Positions 38,844 through 48,437 of a DNA stretch of 64,000 nt are shown here, one piece after another. The position numbers and the translations under genes were made by a program. Source of the DNA: Chitinophaga caeni (GTDB taxonomy: Bacteria > Bacteroidota > Bacteroidia > Chitinophagales > Chitinophagaceae). Positions within the stretch are counted from its first letter, which is position 1; the number at the start of each line of letters is the position of its first letter. The stretch spans positions 4,411,001 to 4,475,000 of the forward strand of contig NZ_CP023777.1 of the NCBI RefSeq assembly GCF_002557795.1, in the 5' to 3' direction. The notes beneath the pieces were generated by a model. The model ran no database searches, was not told the DNA's origin, and was given only the letters and a program-made list of their open reading frames with translations.

Positions 38844-40124
38844 TTATTTACCGATAACAAATCCATCGGGCAGCCTTGCCCCTTTCTTCACCACAACTAT
38901 GCCATCTTTTACCGTATAAAGTGCGTGGTCGCCATCATGTAAATGTTTTCCCCCGTTAATAATTACATCATTTCCAATCCGGCAATTCTTGTCTATGATT
39001 ACATTCTTGATGACACAACGTTCACCGATCCCCATCGGTGGCTGGTTCTCTTCCTTGGCTGCCGATATTTCGTCCAGGGTTTGGTAAAAATCATTCCCCA
39101 TGATATAGGCGTTGGTAATCTCGGTATCCTTACCGATGCGGGTACGGATACCGACCACGCAATGTTCCAATTTTTTTGCCATAATGATACACCCGTCGGC
39201 TATCACGGTACGTTCCAATGTTGTGCCGCTGATCTTTGCCGGTGGCAGCATCCGGGCGCGGGAAAAGATCGTTTTAGATTCATCGAATAGGTTAAACTTC
39301 GGAATTTCATCCGTGAGTCCCAGGTTCGCTTCGAAAAATGAAGAAATATTCCCGATGTCTGTCCAGTAGCCTTCGTACTGGAAGCTCAGCACCTTGTATT
39401 TCGTAATTGCGTAGGGAATAATTTCCTTACCAAAATCGGTGGCATTATCCTGTTCACCAAGAAGTAGGTCAAATAGCAGGTCCTTGTTAAAAATATAAAT
39501 GCCCATGGAAGCAAGGTAATCCCTACCCCCTGTTTGCATCTCTTCACTTACCGGGGAAGACCATTCGGGCAGTAGTTCCTTGGCGGGCTTCTCGATAAAC
39601 GAGCTGATGAAACCTTCCGCATCTGTTTTGAGGATACCGAATTCGGTAGCATCTTTGGCTGTAACCGGGATAGTGGCAATGGATATTTCAGCGCCGGAAT
39701 CGATATGCCTTTGCAGCATCTCCCGGAAATCCATCTGGTAAAGCTGGTCACCGGATAAGATCAACACGTATTTGATTTCAAAATTCTCGACATGTTTCAA
39801 ACATTGTCGAACCGCGTCCGCGGTGCCTTGGTACCAAGTAGGGTTTTCCGGTGTTTGCTCGGCGGCGAGTATATCAACGAAAGCCTTGCTAAAGGAGCCG
39901 AAATTATAAGTATTCTTGATATGCTTGTTAAGTGATGCAGAATTAAATTGGGTCAATACGAAGATCTTTTCAATTTCGGCATTCAAGCAGTTTGAAATGG
40001 GGATATCCACCAATCTGTATTTCCCGGCCACCGGAACGGCAGGTTTACTCCTGCTTCGTGTTAACGGGAAAAGGCGCGTTCCGGCGCCACCTCCAAGTAC
40101 GAGGGAAACGATCGATTTTATCAT
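38844..40124 (-). CDS. glgC: glucose-1-phosphate adenylyltransferase
   Basis: GlgC makes ADP-glucose from ATP and glucose-1-phosphate, the committed step of bacterial glycogen synthesis. The 426-residue protein has the nucleotidyltransferase signature GGGAGTRLFPLT-RSRSKPAVP at the N-terminus, the glucose-1-phosphate site IEKP near residue 196, and a C-terminal left-handed beta-helix with regulatory sites. The start codon is 10 nt after the glgA stop, so the two are an operon. Confidence 0.95.
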   Translation of the reverse strand: MIKSIVSLVLGGGAGTRLFPLTRSRSKPAVPVAGKYRLVDIPISNCLNAEIEKIFVLTQFNSASLNKHIKNTYNFGSFSKAFVDILAAEQTPENPTWYQGTADAVRQCLKHVENFEIKYVLILSGDQLYQMDFREMLQRHIDSGAEISIATIPVTAKDATEFGILKTDAEGFISSFIEKPAKELLPEWSSPVSEEMQTGGRDYLASMGIYIFNKDLLFDLLLGEQDNATDFGKEIIPYAITKYKVLSFQYEGYWTDIGNISSFFEANLGLTDEIPKFNLFDESKTIFSRARMLPPAKISGTTLERTVIADGCIIMAKKLEHCVVGIRTRIGKDTEITNAYIMGNDFYQTLDEISAAKEENQPPMGIGERCVIKNVIIDKNCRIGNDVIINGGKHLHDGDHALYTVKDGIVVVKKGARLPDGFVIGK

Positions 40125-40134
40125 AACGTTTAAA

Positions 40135-41553
40135 TTAATATTTTAGGCTACTGTATAAATTGATATATTCTTTTGCTGCTTGGTTCCAGGAATGATCAAT
40201 AGACATCATTTTTACCCGGTAATTTTGAAATAGTTTATCATCTTTATATACTTCCAACGCGCGCTTGATAGCATAGCTAACATCCCAAACGGAAGGGTGT
40301 AAAAAAGTGATCCCGGCACCCTTATCCCCGATATCGATTACCGTGTCTTTCAAACCACCAGTTTTCCTGACCAAGGGCATCGTTCCATACCGCAAAGCAT
40401 ACATTTGGTTTAAGCCGCACGGTTCTACCCTGGATGGCATCAATAGAAAGTCCGCCCCGGCGTAAAGTTGATGCGACAAGGCTTCATTATATCCTTTATA
40501 AAAGCAATAACCCCGGGGGTAAATATGTTTCAACTGGTCTAAATGGTAAGCTATGCTGTCATCGCCGCTACCGAGCACCATGAAATTTAATTCTCCTTCA
40601 TGATCTTGCAGGGCCTTATAAATTATGCCTGGCAACAGATCCGCCCCCTTATCGTTTACCAGCCTGCCTATGAATACGAATAAAGGCAATTCCTGATCTA
40701 AATTATAGGCTTCGCAAAGCTCGGCTTTATTGGCTGCCTTGCCGGTCACCAGGTCTTTTTTCATGGAAAAATGGGAATACAAATACGTATCTGTTGCAGG
40801 ATTCCATACTTCTGTATCGATCCCGTTCAAAATACCGCTGCATTTACGTGATTCCATACGTAATAGTTCTTCCAACCCGTTCGCTTGTTCTAACAGTTCC
40901 TGCATATACCCGGGGGAAACGGTATTCACCTTCCAGGCGCACTTAATGCCTGCTGCGAGGGGATTGATGGCCCCGCCCCAATCGAGTAGGCCGGATTTCC
41001 ATAAATCGAATGATGGCAGCATGTAGATCCTATCCCAACCGAATTGCCCTTGGTATTGTGCATTGTGTATGGTTAATACAGAAGGGATGTTCTTAAGATG
41101 GCTATATTTATAAGCATATTGAGCCAAGAAAGGTATCAAACCCGTATGGTGGTCATGGCAATGCAATACATCGGGCAGGTGCTTCCATTCGTTGACCCAG
41201 TCTAGTACCGCCACCTGGAACCCGAGAAAACGTTCCATATCATTATACAAACCGTAAACTTGCCCATGATCCAGCAGGCCGGGAATATCTACCAGGTAAA
41301 GATCAAACCCCAAGACATTCGTAGATTCTTTAAGCACATTGAAATGAAACCATTGGTTACCTATCCAAATCCCTCCCTGGTGCACCGTTTCAAAATGATG
41401 GTCGAAGAAAAAAGGTAAACGGTATGCCGGGATGACAACTTTCGCGATCTCTCCAGCTGCCACTTGGTATTTGGGTAATGCACCCACTACATCTGCCAAG
41501 CCGCCAACCTTGGCTACCGGGTAGCATTCTGCGCTAATATGTAATATTTCCAT
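40135..41553 (-). CDS. glgA: glycogen (starch) synthase
   Basis: GlgA, a GT5 enzyme, transfers glucose from ADP-glucose to the non-reducing end of an alpha-1,4-glucan. The 472-residue protein begins MEILHISAECYPVAKVGGLADV, holding the KxGGL donor-binding motif at residues 15-19. The C-terminal lobe has PSRVEPCGLNQMYALRYG and RKTGGLKDTV. It is the first gene of the minus-strand unit with glgC. No branching enzyme or glycogen phosphorylase is encoded in the window. Confidence 0.95.
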   Translation of the reverse strand: MEILHISAECYPVAKVGGLADVVGALPKYQVAAGEIAKVVIPAYRLPFFFDHHFETVHQGGIWIGNQWFHFNVLKESTNVLGFDLYLVDIPGLLDHGQVYGLYNDMERFLGFQVAVLDWVNEWKHLPDVLHCHDHHTGLIPFLAQYAYKYSHLKNIPSVLTIHNAQYQGQFGWDRIYMLPSFDLWKSGLLDWGGAINPLAAGIKCAWKVNTVSPGYMQELLEQANGLEELLRMESRKCSGILNGIDTEVWNPATDTYLYSHFSMKKDLVTGKAANKAELCEAYNLDQELPLFVFIGRLVNDKGADLLPGIIYKALQDHEGELNFMVLGSGDDSIAYHLDQLKHIYPRGYCFYKGYNEALSHQLYAGADFLLMPSRVEPCGLNQMYALRYGTMPLVRKTGGLKDTVIDIGDKGAGITFLHPSVWDVSYAIKRALEVYKDDKLFQNYRVKMMSIDHSWNQAAKEYINLYSSLKY

Positions 41554-41683
41554 GCTATTTAATGCTGCTCTAATTTCTATTATAAGTTACAGGAGAAAAA
41601 TTATATATCAAAAACAAGTTTTTATAAACGGGACAGAATCGATATATTTTTATTAACATTGATCATCAATACAATATAGAAAT

Positions 41684-42598
41684 ATGGATTTTGGAAGAGT
41701 CAAGCCGGAACAATTAGCTGAAATTGACTTTAAATTACCTTCGGAACCCATTTTTAATGCCGGCGCCTTAAAAGGTCACCCGGTAGCGCAACCCAAAATT
41801 TGGATCGGCGCTTCAAACTGGGGTAGCAAGGAATGGGTAGGTCCCGTATACCCAAGGGGAACGAAGGAAGCCGATTATATGGAACAATTTACTAAGCAAT
41901 TCGGCTGTTTCGAGTTAAACGCGACGCATTACAAGATCTACGATCATGCTACCATCCGCAAATGGGCGGCCAGGGCCGCGGGCACTTCTTTTCAATTCTG
42001 CCCGAAGCTACCCCAAACTATCAGCCACTTTAGCCAGCTGCGCCAAACGCGCGATTTAACCAATGCTTTTATAGATAGCATAGCGGCCTTCGAAGAGCAT
42101 CTTGGCCCCGTCTTCATGCAGCTCAGCGAACGGTTTTCTCCCGGTAGGATGGATGAATTATTACAGTACCTCGAAAATTTCCCGAAAATTGTCCCGTTTT
42201 ACCTGGAATTAAGGCACCCGGGATGGTTCGAGCAATTACAAACATGGGAACAGCTCATTTCCGAATTAAAGAAAATGGAAGTCGGCTTGGTCATCACGGA
42301 TACCGCCGGGAGACGGGATTGTGCCCATATGCATCTCACGACACCCCGGACATTTGTCCGGTTCGTCGGAAATAATGGTCACCCAACTGATTACGAGCGT
42401 ACGGAAGATTGGACTAACCGCATCAGGTATTGGATTTCGAAAGGTCTTGAATCCGTCCACCTGTTTATGCATATGCACGATAACCAGCAGATCCCGCAAA
42501 TTGCCCGGCATATCGGAATGGCCTTAGAAAGACAATGCGGCATCCCCGTTATAAAACCAACTATAAAAGATGAGCCGAGGCAATTAAGTTTGTTATAA
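41684..42598 (+). CDS. DUF72 family protein
   Basis: A 304-residue protein with the DUF72 TIM-barrel-like fold: IWIGASNWGSKEWVG-PVYP near residue 44, ELNATHYKI, RKWAARA, FYLELRHPGWF and VHLFMHMHDNQQIP. No enzymatic activity is firmly assigned to DUF72. It is divergent from glgA, with 130 nt between starts, and stands alone before the FAD/Fe-S gene. Confidence 0.88.
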   Translation: MDFGRVKPEQLAEIDFKLPSEPIFNAGALKGHPVAQPKIWIGASNWGSKEWVGPVYPRGTKEADYMEQFTKQFGCFELNATHYKIYDHATIRKWAARAAGTSFQFCPKLPQTISHFSQLRQTRDLTNAFIDSIAAFEEHLGPVFMQLSERFSPGRMDELLQYLENFPKIVPFYLELRHPGWFEQLQTWEQLISELKKMEVGLVITDTAGRRDCAHMHLTTPRTFVRFVGNNGHPTDYERTEDWTNRIRYWISKGLESVHLFMHMHDNQQIPQIARHIGMALERQCGIPVIKPTIKDEPRQLSLL

Positions 42599-42775
42599 AT
42601 CATCCTTAGGACACTACATTGAATGATATCCATAAAATTGTTATATTATTTATCATGATGGGGAAATAGGTAGCGAATCCAGGCGAGCTTTTGAAAAATT
42701 TCAAAATCATGGCCGCCATTCATTTTAAGCTGGAAACCCTCGCCTTAAAATATTAATTTCGCCTCCTAATAATCC

Positions 42776-45712
42776 ATGCAAGATATGTTGAAGCGCGAAT
42801 CATTAGAACAATTAAGCAGCCAGTTAACAGGCACATTATATACGGATGAAACCATGCGTATATTGTATGCCACGGATGCCTCTGCGTACCGCGAAATGCC
42901 TTTGGCAGTGGCTATTCCAGCCAATGAAGAAGACATCCGGAAACTGGTCCTCTTTGCAAGGGAGCATAAAACGGCCCTTATACCTAGAACTGCCGGCACC
43001 TCCCTTGCCGGGCAGGTTGTTGGGAAAGGTATCGTGGTAGATGTTTCACGGACTTTCACGAAAATATTAGAGCTGAATAAAGAAGAATCTTGGGTAAGGG
43101 TGCAACCCGGCGTGATCCGCGATGAACTCAACATGTTCCTCAAACCGCATGGACTATTCTTCGGTCCCGAAACTTCTACGGCCAACCGGGCGATGATAGG
43201 CGGGATGGTGGGCAACAATTCCTGCGGTTCTAACTCCGTGGTATACGGCAGCACCAGGGATCATCTCATTTCTGTAAAAGGTATACTCAGCGATGGTAGC
43301 GATATCGAGTTTAAGACATTGGATATCGAAAGTTTCCATGCTAAGTGCGAAGGGGATGAAGAGCTTTTGGAAACAAAGATATACCGGCAAATCCGTCATA
43401 TACTTAGTAATACGCATAACCAGGAAAATATCCGGAAAGAATTTCCCAAGAAAAGTATCAAGCGTAGAAATACAGGTTATGCGATCGATTTATTACTGGA
43501 TACCGCGCCGTTTACCGCCGGTTGCAAGGATTTCAACTTTTGTGAACTAATTGCCGGATCGGAAGGAACCCTCCTGTTTATCACGGAAATTAAGCTGCAT
43601 GTTAACCCTGCTCCACCGAAAGAAGCCGGATTAATGTGCATCCACTTCAACACGATCGACGAAGCCTTGAAGGCTAATGTAATTGCCATGCAATACAAAC
43701 CTAGCGCTAGCGAATTAATCGATCATTACATACTCGAATGCACCAAGGATAACATCGAACAAAGTAAAAACAGGTTTTTCGTACAAGGCGACCCCGGCGC
43801 TATTCTCGTTATTGAATTTTGCAGGGACAACCGCGAAGATATCATTGAAGTAGCTTCCAGGATGCAGAAAGCCATACAGGAAGCAGGGTACGGGTATCAT
43901 TTTCCCATTTTATTCGGGGACGATACCAAGAAGATCTGGACGTTGAGAAAGGCGGGTCTTGGCCTGCTGAGCAATTTACCAGGTGATGAGAAAGCTGTAC
44001 CGGTTATTGAAGATACCGCGGTAGATGTAGAGGATTTACCGGGTTTTATCGCGGAATTTAACCAAATATTGAAGGGGTACGGCCTGCACGCAGTGCACTA
44101 TGCCCATGCCGGTAGCGGAGAATTGCATTTACGCCCAATCATTAATTTAAAGACCAAGGAAGGAAACGCTTTATTTAGATCTATTGCGCAAGAGATCGCT
44201 AAGCTGGTGAAGAAGTACCACGGGTCATTAAGCGGAGAACACGGAGACGGTCGGCTCAGGGGTGAATTTATCCAACAGATGATCGGTGAAGAGAACTATC
44301 AACTCTTACGCCAGCTTAAATACACCTGGGACCCGGCTAATATTTTTAATCCCAACAAGATCGTGGATACCCCTTCCATGAACAGCATGTTGCGTTATGA
44401 ACCGGGAGCTGTTGCGCCGGATTTAAAAACGGTGTTCCGTTTCCCCAACCAAACCGTATTACAGCATGCGGAACAATGTAACGGTTCGGGCGACTGCCGC
44501 AAGACGCAACTCAGCGGCGGAACGATGTGCCCCAGTTACATGGCTACCCGTAATGAAAAAGATACTACCCGTGCCAGGGCAAATATCTTGAGGGAATTCC
44601 TGACACATAGTCCCAAGGAAAACAAGTTCGACCATCAAGAAATATACGAGGTATTAGATTTGTGCTTGGCTTGTAAAGGCTGTAAATCGGAATGTCCTTC
44701 TAACGTTGATATGGCAAAATTAAAAATGGAGTTCCTGCAACATTACTACGATGCTAACGGGGTACCATTTAGAAATAAACTGATTGCAAATTTTTCCAGT
44801 TTATCGGGCTTGTCTGCCACGGCGCCGGGTATCTACAACTGGATGGTTAAAAATAAAGCGACCAGTTCCATCATTAAGAAAATATCCGGCTTTGCCGGGG
44901 GGAGATCCTTACCGGGGTTATACAATACCACGCTTAGAAAATGGTACGGCAAGCACGCCAGGCATGCCGGCACGGCGGCAAAGAAAGTGTATATGTTCTG
45001 CGACGAATTTACCAATTTCAATGACACTGAAATCGGGATAAAAGCCGTTCAATTATTGGAAAAATTAGGTTACCAAGTATTGATGATCGAACATCCTGAA
45101 AGTGCCAGAGCCTTGATGTCGAAAGGGATGTTGAGGAAAGCGAAGCAAATCGCTGAAGAAAATGTTCGTATTTTTTCCGGGATCATCCGTGAAGAAACAC
45201 CGTTATTGGGCGTAGAACCTTCCGCCATATTAAGCTTCCGCGATGAATATCCCGATCTTGTAGACGCTTCCCTGGGAAAGCAAGCCCATGAATTAGCAAA
45301 GCATGTTTACTTAATAGATGAGTTCCTGGCAAACGAATTATCGCAAGGAAGAATCCAGGCTGAGCAATTCACTACCGAAACGAAGCACATCAAATTGCAT
45401 GGGCATTGCCAGCAGAAAGCCTTGTCCGGCATTGCATACGCACAAAAAATATTAAGCTTACCCAAAAACTATACTGTTGATATTATACCGAGTGGATGCT
45501 GCGGTATGGCAGGATCTTTCGGGTATGAAAAAGAACATTTTGACTTATCGATGCAAATCGGGGAAATGGTTTTATTCCCGGCGGTAAGGAATGCCGGTGC
45601 CGGTACTATCATCGCGGCGAGTGGCACCAGTTGCAGGCACCAGGTTAAGGATGGCACCGGTATAATCGCGAAACACCCGGTGGAAATATTATTCGACGCA
45701 TTAGTGGATTAA
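42776..45712 (+). CDS. FAD-linked oxidase / Fe-S oxidoreductase fusion (YdiJ/GlcD-GlcF type)
   Basis: A 978-residue cytosolic or membrane-associated dehydrogenase. An FAD_binding_4 domain (about 40-220) carries PRTAGTSLAGQ and GMVGNNSCGSNS. A FAD-oxidase C-terminal domain (about 290-540) has SGEHGDGR near residue 488. Two Fe-S motifs follow: C568-x5-C, and C630-x2-C633-x2-C636-x3-C640. A C-terminal heterodisulfide-reductase-like domain ends with CCG (C908, C909). The fusion resembles E. coli YdiJ, an oxidase of 2-hydroxy acids such as D-2-hydroxyglutarate; D-lactate is an alternative. A near -7 box TAATTTCG is at 42754-42761. Confidence 0.88.
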   Translation: MQDMLKRESLEQLSSQLTGTLYTDETMRILYATDASAYREMPLAVAIPANEEDIRKLVLFAREHKTALIPRTAGTSLAGQVVGKGIVVDVSRTFTKILELNKEESWVRVQPGVIRDELNMFLKPHGLFFGPETSTANRAMIGGMVGNNSCGSNSVVYGSTRDHLISVKGILSDGSDIEFKTLDIESFHAKCEGDEELLETKIYRQIRHILSNTHNQENIRKEFPKKSIKRRNTGYAIDLLLDTAPFTAGCKDFNFCELIAGSEGTLLFITEIKLHVNPAPPKEAGLMCIHFNTIDEALKANVIAMQYKPSASELIDHYILECTKDNIEQSKNRFFVQGDPGAILVIEFCRDNREDIIEVASRMQKAIQEAGYGYHFPILFGDDTKKIWTLRKAGLGLLSNLPGDEKAVPVIEDTAVDVEDLPGFIAEFNQILKGYGLHAVHYAHAGSGELHLRPIINLKTKEGNALFRSIAQEIAKLVKKYHGSLSGEHGDGRLRGEFIQQMIGEENYQLLRQLKYTWDPANIFNPNKIVDTPSMNSMLRYEPGAVAPDLKTVFRFPNQTVLQHAEQCNGSGDCRKTQLSGGTMCPSYMATRNEKDTTRARANILREFLTHSPKENKFDHQEIYEVLDLCLACKGCKSECPSNVDMAKLKMEFLQHYYDANGVPFRNKLIANFSSLSGLSATAPGIYNWMVKNKATSSIIKKISGFAGGRSLPGLYNTTLRKWYGKHARHAGTAAKKVYMFCDEFTNFNDTEIGIKAVQLLEKLGYQVLMIEHPESARALMSKGMLRKAKQIAEENVRIFSGIIREETPLLGVEPSAILSFRDEYPDLVDASLGKQAHELAKHVYLIDEFLANELSQGRIQAEQFTTETKHIKLHGHCQQKALSGIAYAQKILSLPKNYTVDIIPSGCCGMAGSFGYEKEHFDLSMQIGEMVLFPAVRNAGAGTIIAASGTSCRHQVKDGTGIIAKHPVEILFDALVD

Positions 45713-45722
45713 TTTGAATTGA

Positions 45723-45766
45723 AATATGTGGAGAGCGGCAGGTAAATTGGCATCTTTCCACATATT
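45723..45766 (+). repeat. stem-loop after the FAD/Fe-S gene
   Basis: Perfect ten-base inverted repeat AATATGTGGA/TCCACATATT with a 24-base spacer, 10 nt after the stop codon. There is no T tract, so it may be a weak terminator or an mRNA 3' end stabiliser. The rest of the gap to 45999 shows nothing clear. Confidence 0.35.
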
Positions 45767-45999
45767 CCATCCACGCTCCCAGTTCTGAATTTGCAATTGA
45801 TTGCATTACTTTAATACCGGCAGGGTAAACATTAGCAGTAGAATAAACCCTGTTAATCCCCCTTTTATAATTATCTTCCTTTTATCATGTTGCCCGATCC
45901 CTTCCCAGGGTTAATTACCTGTAGCTATTTAACAAAATCGATTCCATTACTGTTATAAAAAGAACTATGTAACAATCAGCATTATATAAAAGCGATTAC

Positions 46000-47454
46000 A
46001 TGAATTGGAAGTTTCCACTAGCCTGCGTAGCTCTATTAGCCATCAACCAAGGTACTGCTGCCCAAAGCGGCTCTACGAGCTTATCCCGATGTTTGCAGAT
46101 CGCCCACCGGAATAACTTATCCATCAATCAAGCTCGAAAATCCCTGGATGCCAGGGAATACAGGGTTAAAGCCGAAAATGCAACTTACTTTCCGAAAGTT
46201 GATCTATTGGCTGGATACAATTACCTTGGAAAACCATTGGAGATCAACCTGGGACAAGTTAGGGATGGCGTAGTGAATGGCTCCTCTGCCCAAAGTGCTG
46301 CCGCCGCAAACGAAGTGTATAAACAGATAACAGGTAATAACCTTCCTGCCGATGTGCAACAAAATATTCAAAACATTTCCAAGAACGTGATCGGTGCCAT
46401 ATATCCCGACTATAACCCCGCCTTGGCCAAACAACAATATTTTACTTCCTCCTTGGTAGTCAGGCAACCCATTTACCTGGGAGGGAAACTGGCCGTTGCC
46501 AGGGATGTTGCGAAGGCGGAATATAGTTCCGGTCAAGCGAACATTGACTTTGTCAGCCAAGAATTAGATTACGCGGTAACGGTGCAATATATCAGGATAT
46601 TGTATTACAATTCCTTGTTAAAATCACAACGCGGGATTCTCGAAATAATGGAGCGGTACGAGCGGATGGCCGCCTCCCTAGTGAAAAATGATATCATACC
46701 GCCGTTTCAAAAAAATTGGGCCACGGTTGCAGTTGCACATGCAAAAACCCGTGTCAACAACCAAGACATGGAGCGTAACAATGCCATGATAGAACTAAAA
46801 CGCCTGCTGCAATTACCGCAAGATTCACTGCTAGATATCCGGGATACGCTGCATTACTTGCAGTACTCACCCGCTCCCCCGCCTGTAACGGACTTCTGGA
46901 GAAATTCCGCCACTTATAAACTGGTGGAAACCAAAACAGCCTTGGCATCCTCGGCTGTTAAAGCGAGCAAGTCTTTTCAAATGCCCAATATATTTGCTAT
47001 CGCGAATGTTCAATTATATCAAAATGATTTACCGATCACCATTCCGCCTTGGTTAGTTGGTGTAGAGTTGCAATGGAACCTATTCAGCGGCTTCGCGAAT
47101 AGTCGCCGGGTAAAAGCAGCCAAAGAATTGCTGGATGCATCGGAATTAGCCAACGAAGAAACCCGGCAAAAATTAGAAGCGGGCGCCGCAATAGCGAGGA
47201 ACCAGGTATTGATGTTGCAAAAAGATATCGAAACACTCGCCATAGCATCGGAACAGGCGAAGTTAACGACAAAGCTGGTAGGTGAACGGGTAGACAACCA
47301 GATGTCATCCATAAAGGATGTCAACGATGCATTATTAGTCGAAGAAGAAATCGGCAAAGCATACAACGCGGCTGTATTAGGTTACTGGATCGCCCTGGCA
47401 ACATATTACAATATCCTGGGAACACCCCAACAAATCGTAGCTTTTATACCATGA
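46000..47454 (+). CDS. TolC-family outer membrane efflux protein
   Basis: A 484-residue outer-membrane channel of a tripartite exporter. A signal peptide ends near GTAAQ (residue 22). Two outer-membrane-efflux repeats follow, of mainly coiled-coil helices, with a LQWNLFSGFANSRRVKAAKE segment near residue 370 typical of the second repeat. Its stop overlaps the start of the HlyD-type gene by 4 nt (ATGA). It is the first gene of a tightly coupled four-gene operon. Confidence 0.9.
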   Translation: MNWKFPLACVALLAINQGTAAQSGSTSLSRCLQIAHRNNLSINQARKSLDAREYRVKAENATYFPKVDLLAGYNYLGKPLEINLGQVRDGVVNGSSAQSAAAANEVYKQITGNNLPADVQQNIQNISKNVIGAIYPDYNPALAKQQYFTSSLVVRQPIYLGGKLAVARDVAKAEYSSGQANIDFVSQELDYAVTVQYIRILYYNSLLKSQRGILEIMERYERMAASLVKNDIIPPFQKNWATVAVAHAKTRVNNQDMERNNAMIELKRLLQLPQDSLLDIRDTLHYLQYSPAPPPVTDFWRNSATYKLVETKTALASSAVKASKSFQMPNIFAIANVQLYQNDLPITIPPWLVGVELQWNLFSGFANSRRVKAAKELLDASELANEETRQKLEAGAAIARNQVLMLQKDIETLAIASEQAKLTTKLVGERVDNQMSSIKDVNDALLVEEEIGKAYNAAVLGYWIALATYYNILGTPQQIVAFIP

Positions 47455-48437
47455 AACAATTAAAACAATATTGGGCCTTACTGGTGCCGATCGCTATTTT
47501 GCTGGTTGCCGTGCTCTACCTGGTCAAAGAACCGGCCGTTGATTCCAGCTTACCCATTGGCATGGTGGATGCTTCTTACGTAGATGTTGCCGCCGAATTT
47601 CCCGGAAGGCTAGATAGCCTGCACGTAGCGGAAGGCGATACCGTGAAAAAGGGGCAACTGCTGGGTGTTTTAAGAACCACCGAGATTGACGCGATCCGCA
47701 ACCAAGCCCTCGCCGCCATCGAAGCAGCCGAAGGCCAGGTAAAATTATTGGAAAAAGGGGCAAGGCCAGAAGTAATACAATCTGCTGGAAAACTATACAA
47801 GATAGCGCAAGATCAATACGATCTCGCGCAAAAAACTTATCAAAGAATGGAACGTTTGTATAATGACAGCGTTGTTTCGGGACAAGAAAAAGACATTATC
47901 TATTTCAAATATCAAGCGGCCAAAAAAGAGATGGAGATTGCCAAGCTCAACCAGGAGATGTTGGAAAAAGGCGCCCAACCTGAGATGCTACAAACCGCTA
48001 CAGCCATATTAAAACAAGCACAACAAGGATACGAATTAACCAAGGCTCTCAGCGATAACACGAGGATCTATGCCCCTGCAAACGGTATCATTTCATCCCT
48101 AATCATACATGAAGGGGAAATTGTATCGATCGGTTATCCCATGATGACTTTGCAAAAGAACGATTCATATATCATAAGGTTTAATCTTCGGCAAGATATC
48201 GGGGGCAAACTTCCATTGGGCACCGCTGCAAAGGTTACTGTGCCGGGCTGCGACCCGGAACTGTTCGATGTAAAAGTAAGCAGTATTGCTCCCAGCCTGA
48301 CTTTTGCAAACTGGGTTCCTACCAACCAGAAAGGCTCTTTTGAAATGCGCACCTTTACAATTGAATTTAAACCGGCAAATCCCGCTGCCATACAAGGGTT
48401 AAGGCCCGGTATGACCGCCGCATTACATTTACCATGA
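47451..48437 (+). CDS. HlyD-family periplasmic adaptor
   Basis: A 328-residue membrane fusion protein: one N-terminal membrane helix (about 8-25), a biotinyl-lipoyl-like half at GRLDSLHVAEGDTVKKGQLLG (about 53-73), a helical hairpin (about 85-200) containing two similar segments, EKGARPEVIQSA and EKGAQPEMLQTA, then the second lipoyl half and a beta-barrel. It links inner-membrane permease and TolC. It overlaps genes on both sides by 4 nt. Confidence 0.9.
   Translation: MKQLKQYWALLVPIAILLVAVLYLVKEPAVDSSLPIGMVDASYVDVAAEFPGRLDSLHVAEGDTVKKGQLLGVLRTTEIDAIRNQALAAIEAAEGQVKLLEKGARPEVIQSAGKLYKIAQDQYDLAQKTYQRMERLYNDSVVSGQEKDIIYFKYQAAKKEMEIAKLNQEMLEKGAQPEMLQTATAILKQAQQGYELTKALSDNTRIYAPANGIISSLIIHEGEIVSIGYPMMTLQKNDSYIIRFNLRQDIGGKLPLGTAAKVTVPGCDPELFDVKVSSIAPSLTFANWVPTNQKGSFEMRTFTIEFKPANPAAIQGLRPGMTAALHLP

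Noticed and set aside
42766..43254. 162-codon minus-strand frame over the start of the FAD/Fe-S gene
   Set aside because: The plus-strand protein is conserved here; the antisense product has no family features.
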